Assembly (NCBI GenBank): GCA_913058195.1 | Contig: CAJXPP010000154.1 | Location: forward strand, 1 to 5,633 | Reading direction: 5' to 3' | Source of the DNA: an uncultured Gammaproteobacteria bacterium | Lineage (GTDB): Bacteria > Pseudomonadota > Gammaproteobacteria > Nitrosococcales > Methylophagaceae | DNA: 5,633 bases | Shown: in pieces, positions 1 through 5,633 of the stretch | Numbering within the stretch: position 1 is the first letter of the stretch | Layout of the letters: each line of letters begins with the position of its first letter | Position numbers and translations under genes: made by a program | The notes under the pieces: model-generated | Databases searched by the model: none | What the model saw: the letters and a program-made list of their open reading frames with translations, nothing else | Told to the model about the DNA's origin: nothing

Positions 1-2280
1 TTGCAAGACAATCCTTTGTTACGCGAGCCCTTAAAGCCTGAGCATATTAAAAATCGCCTATTAGGCCATTGGGGAGCAAGCCCAGGCTTAAGCTTCAGCT
101 ATATCCACATGAACCGCTTGATCAAAAAATATGATCTTGAGGCGATATTTCTTGCTGGTCCTGGTCATGGTGCCCCTGGTGTTTTAGCACCGGTATATTT
201 GGAAGGGACTTACTCAGAAGTTTATCCAAAGAAAAGTGAAGATACTGACGGGCTGCAAAAGTTCTTTCAAGAGTTTTCATTTCCAGGCGGTATAGGCAGT
301 CACTGTACACCGGAAACACCAGGCTCAATTCATGAAGGCGGGGAGCTGGGCTATAGTGTATCCCATGCTTTTGGTGCCGCATTTGATAACCCTGACTTGA
401 TCGTTACTGTAGTGGTAGGGGATGGCGAATCTGAAACAGGTCCTCTGGCCACATCATGGCATTCAAATAAATTCTTAAACCCTGTTCGTGATGGTGCGGT
501 ATTACCCATTTTACACTTGAATGGCTACAAGATTAATAATCCAACAATTCTGTCTCGCATCTCTCATGAAGAGCTAGAGAACTTATTTAAAGGTTATGGC
601 TGGAAGCCTTATTTTGTTGAAGGTTCTGATCCTATTGAAATGCATCAAAAGATGGCTATAACCATGGAACAATGCATTTTAGACATTAAGACTATTCAAG
701 AGCAGGCACGATCGTCAGATAGCTTTGAACGACCACGTTGGCCGATGATTATTTTACGTAGCCCAAAAGGTTGGACAGGCCCAGATTATGTTGATGGGCA
801 TAAAGTAGAAGGGTTTTGGCGGGCACATCAAGTGCCTATTGCTGGTGTCAAAGAAAACCCTGAGCACCTTCAACAGTTGGAAGCGTGGTTAAGAAGTTAC
901 CGCCCTGATGAGTTATTTGATGTCGATGGTGCTTTATTGCCAGAATTAAAGGCTCTGGCACCAAAAGGTAACCAAAGAATGAGTGCCAACTTAAAAACTA
1001 ATGGTGGCTTATTAAGACACGATCTTAAGCTTCCAGATTTTAAGGACTATGCTGTTGAAGTGGCACAGCCTGGTGACTCTCAAGTTGAAAATACGCGTCC
1101 TCTAGGGAAGTTTCTACGTGATGTAATGCAAGGTAATGATTCTAATTTCCGTGTATTTGGACCTGATGAAAACTCATCCAATAAACTCGACGATATTTAT
1201 GAAGTGAGTAAAAAGTTATGGCTTGCTGATTATCTTCCTGAAGATGAAGATGGTGGCGAGTTATCACGAGAAGGACGTGTTTTAGAGATGTTGTCAGAGC
1301 ACACACTCGAAGGCTGGTTAGAAGGTTATTTACTAACAGGCCGACATGGTTTCTTTTCAACCTATGAAGCATTTGTTCATGTGATTGATTCTATGTTCAA
1401 CCAGCATGCTAAATGGCTAGATATCAGTCGTGATATATCATGGCGCGCCCCCATTTCTTCTTTAAATTTATTGATTACATCGACAGTTTGGCGACAAGAC
1501 CATAATGGCTTTACACACCAAGATCCAGGTTTCTTAGATATTGTTGTCAATAAGAGTCCAAGTGTATGTCGCATCTATTTGCCACCCGATGTAAACACAC
1601 TGTTATCAGTTACTAATCACTGCTTACAGTCGAAAGACTATATTAATGTGATTGTGGCAGATAAGCAGAAGCATCATCAATATCTGGATATGGATGCAGC
1701 AATCAAACATTGTACAAAGGGCTTAGGTATTTGGGACTGGGCTTGTTCCGACCAAAACTCTGAACCTGATGTGGTTATGGTTGGGTGTGGCGATGTACCA
1801 ACTCAAGAGAGTTTGGCGGCTATATGTTTATTGAATGAACACTTTCCGGACTTAAAAATTCGCTTTATCAATGTTGTCGATCTATTTAAATTAATGCCAA
1901 GCACAGAGCATCCTCATGGCTTAACGGATTACGATTTCGATAGTTTATTTACGAAAAACAAACCTATTATTTTCAATTTCCATGGCTATCCATGGTTAAT
2001 TCACCGACTAAGCTATCGACGTACAAATCACCACAATATGCATGTGCGTGGTTATAAAGAAAAAGGCAGTATCAACACGCCACTTGAGCTGGCGATAAGA
2101 AATGAAATTGATCGCTTTAGCCTAGCAATTGATGTGATAGATCGGGTTGAAAAACTGCAAATTGTTGGTGCTCATGTAAAAGAAAAATTACGTGATTTAC
2201 AGATTGAGTGTAGTAACTATGCATATAAACATGGTGTTGATAAACCAGAATTTTCTGAGTGGCAATGGCCTAATCGGTAG
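1..2280 (+). CDS. xfp: Phosphoketolase (xylulose-5-P / fructose-6-P), 5' end missing
   Basis: This is a thiamine-diphosphate enzyme of the cytosol that splits xylulose 5-phosphate (and in many members fructose 6-phosphate) with phosphate, giving acetyl phosphate plus glyceraldehyde 3-phosphate or erythrose 4-phosphate. The 759 visible residues match the family throughout. The signature EGGELGY is at 112-118, the cofactor motif GDGESETGP at 140-148, and LHLNGY at 171-176. Aligned from memory to the Bifidobacterium enzyme, the active-site residues are all present: His23 (GHWG), His56 (GPGHG), His101, His276 (WRAHQVP), Glu433 (LSEH), His501 and His506 (DHNGFTHQDPG). That alignment has a constant offset of 41 at the N-terminal histidines, so about 41 residues are missing. 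The TTG at base 1 is therefore an internal leucine codon, not a start. The C-terminus looks complete and ends in TAG followed in frame by TGA and TAA. The family is certain. Substrate preference between the two sugar phosphates cannot be read from the sequence. Confidence 0.96.
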   Translation: MQDNPLLREPLKPEHIKNRLLGHWGASPGLSFSYIHMNRLIKKYDLEAIFLAGPGHGAPGVLAPVYLEGTYSEVYPKKSEDTDGLQKFFQEFSFPGGIGSHCTPETPGSIHEGGELGYSVSHAFGAAFDNPDLIVTVVVGDGESETGPLATSWHSNKFLNPVRDGAVLPILHLNGYKINNPTILSRISHEELENLFKGYGWKPYFVEGSDPIEMHQKMAITMEQCILDIKTIQEQARSSDSFERPRWPMIILRSPKGWTGPDYVDGHKVEGFWRAHQVPIAGVKENPEHLQQLEAWLRSYRPDELFDVDGALLPELKALAPKGNQRMSANLKTNGGLLRHDLKLPDFKDYAVEVAQPGDSQVENTRPLGKFLRDVMQGNDSNFRVFGPDENSSNKLDDIYEVSKKLWLADYLPEDEDGGELSREGRVLEMLSEHTLEGWLEGYLLTGRHGFFSTYEAFVHVIDSMFNQHAKWLDISRDISWRAPISSLNLLITSTVWRQDHNGFTHQDPGFLDIVVNKSPSVCRIYLPPDVNTLLSVTNHCLQSKDYINVIVADKQKHHQYLDMDAAIKHCTKGLGIWDWACSDQNSEPDVVMVGCGDVPTQESLAAICLLNEHFPDLKIRFINVVDLFKLMPSTEHPHGLTDYDFDSLFTKNKPIIFNFHGYPWLIHRLSYRRTNHHNMHVRGYKEKGSINTPLELAIRNEIDRFSLAIDVIDRVEKLQIVGAHVKEKLRDLQIECSNYAYKHGVDKPEFSEWQWPNR

Positions 2281-2286
2281 TGATAA
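2278..2286 (+). promoter_or_regulatory. xfp/ackA stop-start overlap with triple stop
   Basis: The phosphoketolase frame reads TAG TGA TAA, three consecutive stops, and the acetate kinase GTG begins on the last base of the first stop (TAGTG). No good Shine-Dalgarno sequence lies 5-10 bases before the GTG; the nearest purine-rich stretch, GAGTGG at 2257-2262, is too far away. This arrangement fits translational coupling, in which ribosomes ending phosphoketolase restart on ackA. The overlap and the stops are read directly. The coupling is inference. Confidence 0.55.
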
Positions 2287-3512
2287 ACAAGGTTAATGAT
2301 AGTGAACAGCTTGTATTGGTTATTAATAGTGGCAGTTCATCAATAAAATATACGGTCTTTTCATTTCCTGCACAGTCGGTTGTACTTCATGGTGACGTCA
2401 ATGAAATAGGCACAAACCAAAGCAGTCACCATATTCATCTGAAAGTTATTGGCTCAGAAGATATTGTCATCGAGCAGGATTCGGAAGTATTTTATACGCA
2501 TCGTGATGGTTTTAACTCTATTTTAGAGGCACTGTTTAGGTTTGATGAAACGATGGGCGATTTACCTATAGCGGTTATTGCGCATCGAGTGGTGCATGGT
2601 GGCGATCAATTTATTTCCCCAACAGTGATTAATGAGGATGTCTTAGAGAGACTCGACGATTTAATACATTTAGCACCGCTGCATAATCCGGATAATATTC
2701 AAGGTGCTAGAATTTGCCACCAAGCATTTCCTGATATTCCTCAAGTGGCTGTGTTTGATACTGCTTTCCACCAAACAATGCCAGATTATGCCTATCGTTA
2801 CGCCATTCCAGATTCATGGTATCAACAGTATAAAATTAGACGTTATGGCTTCCATGGAAGCTCTCATCAGTATGTGGCAACCCAAGCTGCACAACTATTA
2901 GGGCGTCCCTTAACGGAGCTTAATTTCATAAGCTTGCATTTAGGTAATGGTGCAAGTGCCTGTGCTATTCAACAGGGGAAAAGTATTGATACTTCGATGG
3001 GCTTTACCCCCCTAGAAGGCCTTATTATGGGCGGCCGATCAGGTGACTTAGATGCTTCCATTGCTTTATATATGCAACAAAACAGTGCTATGACAAATGA
3101 ACAGATCGAGCATGCTCTGAATGAGGAGTCAGGGCTATATGCTCTTGCAGGAAGCAATAATATGACTGACTTATTAGCACAGGAAAAAATAGGTGATGTC
3201 TCTGCCAGACTAGCACTTGAAGCCTATGTGTATAGAATTCGTAAATACATAGGGGCCTACTTGCTTATATTAGGCCATGTTGATGCCATTATTTTTACAG
3301 CGGGTGTTGGTGAAAATTCTCCTGAGATTCGAGCACGTTGTTGTGAAAACCTAGAAACGTTTGGTATTGAGTTAGAGACAAAACTCAATGAACAACAAAT
3401 AGAACAAAGTGCATTAATGAATGTTTCGAGTAGTCATACTAAAATTATCGTTATACGTACTAATGAAGAGCTACAGATTGCTTATGAAGCGAGAAAAAAA
3501 ATACTTTCCTGA
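2280..3512 (+). CDS. ackA: Acetate kinase, complete
   Basis: Acetate kinase (ASKHA fold) reversibly transfers phosphate between acetyl phosphate and ADP. Here it most likely uses acetyl phosphate from the upstream phosphoketolase to make ATP and acetate. At 410 residues it is close to the usual length of about 400, with roughly eight extra N-terminal residues. Visible motifs are VINSGSSSIK (14-23, Asn16), HRVVHGG (102-108, Arg103), DTAFHQTMP (160-168, catalytic-site Asp160), RRYGFHGSSH (187-196, His192), SLHLGNGAS (218-226, His220), GGRSGDLDAS (251-260, Arg253), FTAGVGENSPEIR (339-351) and TNEEL (394-398). These correspond to the known active-site residues of the Methanosarcina enzyme (Asn7, Arg91, Asp148, His180, His208, Arg241, Glu384). 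The GTG start overlaps the phosphoketolase stop by one base. It is chosen because the only later in-frame start candidate, TTG at 2316, would cut into the first nucleotide-binding strand. No key residue is missing. Confidence 0.96.
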   Translation: MINKVNDSEQLVLVINSGSSSIKYTVFSFPAQSVVLHGDVNEIGTNQSSHHIHLKVIGSEDIVIEQDSEVFYTHRDGFNSILEALFRFDETMGDLPIAVIAHRVVHGGDQFISPTVINEDVLERLDDLIHLAPLHNPDNIQGARICHQAFPDIPQVAVFDTAFHQTMPDYAYRYAIPDSWYQQYKIRRYGFHGSSHQYVATQAAQLLGRPLTELNFISLHLGNGASACAIQQGKSIDTSMGFTPLEGLIMGGRSGDLDASIALYMQQNSAMTNEQIEHALNEESGLYALAGSNNMTDLLAQEKIGDVSARLALEAYVYRIRKYIGAYLLILGHVDAIIFTAGVGENSPEIRARCCENLETFGIELETKLNEQQIEQSALMNVSSSHTKIIVIRTNEELQIAYEARKKILS

Positions 3513-3531
3513 ATAGAAGTTCTGTAATGAA

Positions 3532-3563
3532 AAAACGATAGAACCTATTGCAAAGATCGTTTT
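3532..3563. terminator. Possible weak bidirectional terminator between convergent genes
   Basis: AAAACGAT at 3532-3539 is the exact reverse complement of ATCGTTTT at 3556-3563, separated by a 16-base loop. The downstream arm ends in a short T run on each strand, as expected for a terminator shared by convergent genes. It lies just past the ackA stop and its right half falls inside the last codons of the NRPS gene. The stem is AT-rich with only two G-C pairs, and the loop is long, so it would be weak. A competing 7-pair stem including one G-T (3519-3525 with 3538-3544) can also be drawn. Chance pairing in AT-rich sequence is a real alternative. Confidence 0.3.
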
Positions 3564-5585
3564 AAATGATCCGCTAAGTCATCCAGATAAGGTCTTTCAA
3601 ACAAAGAGTCATGGAAGCCATTAATAATATATTCCTTATGGTCTTCTTTATTAATTGTAAAGGTCTCTAAATTTGTCTTATTAAAATTTTGTAAATATTC
3701 TTGGGATAGGAAGGAAATAATTTTCCCTGCATATTTTTTGGGTACATAAGTCCGCTGAGCATTGTTGAATTTTATAATAAATTGTCGATGCTTTTCCTTA
3801 AGGTCATTACTGATATTTTGTGTTACAAAATGTTTTTTCTTTATTGTCTTAATTCGACTTAATAGCTTGTGCATTAATAATGGCAGATTAAGATATCTTG
3901 CTATAGCGAACGGTTGTCCAGTATTCATAATATTGTTAGGGTCTTCATTCCAAACCGTATCAATAGTTGCAAATAACGATACTGATTGGCCCTGCTGATA
4001 AAGCTGTTGAGCAAGCTCATAAGCCATAACTGTATCGGCACAAAAAGAGGCTATTTGATAGGGTCCTATGGGTTGGATCTTGCGAATATCAGCTAAGAAT
4101 TGCTTCGCTATGATTTCAATAGTTACTGGCAAATCTGGGTTTACAGCTTCTGGGACACCAAAAACATTTAAACCATAGATGGGCTGGTCATCAGCGAGGA
4201 CAGTAGCCAGATTACTAGCATAACCAGTAGTACCAATATAAAAAAGCGGTGTTTTGCTTCCCTTAAGCTGAACATTAACAAGTGATGAATAATTAACCCT
4301 CTGATCAAGTGACTCCAAGTTGGCCAAAATGGCAACAATTGTTGGGTTCTCGAAGATATACATAATGGGTAAATTTAGCTTTAATATGGTTTCCATTTGG
4401 TGAGTCAATTCAACGGCTAATAAAGAATCGCCTCCCCACTCAAAAAAGTTATCGTGAATACCAACATCTTGTAAGCTTAATAACTCAGACCAAAGTGTAG
4501 ATAGACTCTGTTCTGAATCATTGCGTGCAGCAGTGAAATCTTTATCCGTTCTGCTTCGATAATAATGCGGCTCAGGTAAGGCTTGCCGATCAACCTTGCC
4601 ATTAATGGTAAGCGGAAATTCTTTAAGTGTGACAAAAGCAGAAGGAATCATCGAGCTTATTAAAGTAAGCGCTAAAAAGGCCCTTATTTCACTATTATTA
4701 ATCGATGTATCTGAGATTAAATAAGCCACCATATATTGATTATTGAATTGGCCTTCACGTAAAACAACCAATGCGTTTTTAATATCAGGGTGTTGTATGA
4801 GCCTGGTTTCAATTTCACCAGGTTCGATGCGATTACCCCTTAGCTGTATTTGATGATCAACACGTCCTAAATAATCGATGTCATTATTAGCTAGGTATCT
4901 GGCTCGGTCACCTGTTTTATAAAGCTGTTTTTGATTAAATAGGCCCTTGATAAATCGCTCTTGTGTTAGTTCTGGACGATTAAGGTATCCACGAGCAACT
5001 TGAATCCCACCAATATAAAGTTCGCCTACCTCACCCTCTGAAACAAGCTGATAATTTTCATCTAGAATGTAAAGCTGGGTATTATTAACCGCCTTACCAA
5101 TAGGCACGCTATTACGATTTATTTTTTTAGTAATGGGTGAGCTTGTTGCTATAACCGCAGCTTCAGTAGGCCCATACATATTAAACAGTGAGGCATTACT
5201 TCTATTTGAAAAATTATTGGCAATAGAGACAGGTAGGGCTTCACCTGCGCTACATACTTGCCTCAAGCTTACAGATTGATCAAAGCCAGAAGTATCCATC
5301 AAAATTTTTAGCACCGAGGGAGAAAGGTGCATGGTTGTTATATTTTGTGATTGAATCAAATCAATGATGTATAGATTATCTCTGTGGCCATCAGGTTTTG
5401 CGATAACTAGTTTCCCACCAGAAATTAAGCCCTCAAAAAGCTCTAAAACCGATACATCAAAGGAAATGCTGGTTTGTTGTAAAATAATATCCGTATTGTT
5501 AATTTGCAGATATTGAGCAATCCACATCAGCTGATTGCTCACACTGTCATGCTGCATCATGACGCCTTTCGGTATTCCAGTAGAT
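3545..5585 (-). CDS. NRPS C-terminal part: adenylation, carrier and cysteine-type thioesterase domains, 5' end missing
   Basis: This is the end of a nonribosomal peptide synthetase. Residues are numbered from the false Met at 5602; the first six codons (MCIRDR) come wholly or partly from adapter. Genuine sequence begins within motif A3 (STGIPKGV, 7-14). The adenylation domain continues with A4 FDVSVLELF (48-56), A5 NMYGPTEAA (141-149), A6 GELYIGG (193-199), A7 YKTGDRARY (228-236), A8 GRVDHQIQLRGNRIEPGEIE (246-265) and A10 NGKVDR (334-339, Lys336). The carrier domain has GGDSLLAVEL (390-399), with Ser393 as phosphopantetheine attachment site. A thioesterase fills about 450-685. Its nucleophile elbow reads ASFCADTV (518-525) instead of GxSxGG, giving a probable triad Cys521, Asp548, His664. 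It would activate one amino acid, accept the chain and release it by hydrolysis or cyclisation. The start, the rest of A and any condensation domain lie beyond the contig. It is convergent with ackA, with a 32-base gap. The product is unknown. Confidence 0.93.
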
Positions 5586-5633
5586 CTGTCTCTTATACAC
5601 ATCTGACGCTGCCGACGATCTACTCTGTGTAGA
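5586..5633. other. Illumina Nextera adapter contamination (not genomic)
   Basis: Bases 5586-5604 are CTGTCTCTTATACACATCT, the 19-base Tn5 mosaic end used in Nextera libraries. Bases 5605-5618 (GACGCTGCCGACGA) are the Nextera adapter tail. Bases 5619-5626 (TCTACTCT) are in the i5 index position and are the reverse complement of AGAGTAGA, which I recall as index S504/N504. Bases 5627-5633 (GTGTAGA) start the P5 sequence. The order and spacing match the library structure exactly, so this is untrimmed read-through at the contig end. On the minus strand it supplies the false ATG at 5602 and residues MCIRDR. Genomic sequence ends at about 5585. Confidence 0.98.

Noticed and set aside
1..3. TTG as the start codon of phosphoketolase.
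   Set aside because: Family alignment places it at an internal leucine with about 41 residues missing upstream, so the gene is truncated by the window edge.
122..382. Minus-strand open frame of 86 codons.
   Set aside because: It lies wholly inside the phosphoketolase gene, opposite strongly conserved motifs, and its translation resembles no family I know.
1142..1574. Two minus-strand open frames, 1142-1372 and 1377-1574.
   Set aside because: Both are antisense to conserved phosphoketolase sequence and have no recognisable domain.
2704..3157. Short open frames inside acetate kinase, 2704-2901 plus and 2969-3157 minus.
   Set aside because: They overlap catalytic motifs of the real gene in another frame or strand and show no independent coding signal.
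3513..3544. Small gene, RNA or promoter in the gap between ackA and the NRPS gene.
   Set aside because: The gap is only 32 bases between convergent genes. Apart from a weak inverted repeat, nothing is visible.
3762..3998. Plus-strand open frame of 78 codons with a hydrophobic, cysteine-rich translation.
   Set aside because: It is antisense to the thioesterase domain, including the region near the catalytic Asp. Its hydrophobicity is what reverse-strand reading of AT-rich coding sequence often gives.
5586..5604. Tn5 transposon mosaic end, which could be read as the edge of a mobile element.
   Set aside because: It is followed by Nextera adapter tail, an index and P5 sequence. There is no transposase and no target duplication, so it is a library artefact.

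Overview
The window reads as one short assembled contig from an AT-rich bacterium. It holds the 3' part of a phosphoketolase gene, a complete acetate kinase gene immediately downstream, and, pointing the opposite way, the 3' part of a nonribosomal peptide synthetase (NRPS) gene. Both outer genes are cut by the window edges. The last 48 bases are not genomic: they are an Illumina Nextera (Tn5 tagmentation) adapter with a readable index, left untrimmed by the assembly. A gammaproteobacterium is my best guess, because xfp-ackA pairs occur in methylotrophic and related gammaproteobacteria, but nothing in the window settles the taxonomy.

Region 1 (1-3512, plus strand) is a two-gene unit. Phosphoketolase (1-2280, missing about 41 N-terminal residues) cleaves xylulose 5-phosphate and/or fructose 6-phosphate with phosphate to give acetyl phosphate plus glyceraldehyde 3-phosphate or erythrose 4-phosphate. 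Acetate kinase (2280-3512) turns the acetyl phosphate into acetate while making ATP. The two reading frames share one base in a TAGTG junction, and the phosphoketolase frame ends in three stop codons in a row. Together they form the ATP-yielding phosphoketolase bypass. No phosphotransacetylase is present in the window.

Region 2 (3513-3544) is a 32-base gap between convergent genes. A weak AT-rich inverted repeat there, running into the NRPS 3' end, might act as a bidirectional terminator.

Region 3 (3545-5585, minus strand) is the end of an NRPS: most of an adenylation domain, a peptidyl carrier domain with an intact phosphopantetheine serine, and a terminal thioesterase. This is a chain-terminating A-T-TE module. 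The thioesterase carries cysteine where the usual nucleophilic serine sits and has lost the glycines around it, while the Asp and His of the triad are kept. Nothing in the sequence links the NRPS to the phosphoketolase pathway.

Region 4 (5586-5633) is adapter: the 19-base Tn5 mosaic end, Nextera read sequence, an 8-base i5 index and the start of P5. It creates a false start codon and a false MCIRDR N-terminus on the NRPS reading frame. No novel multi-gene system is visible. The cysteine thioesterase is the most interesting biology, and the adapter read-through is the most consequential finding for anyone using this record.
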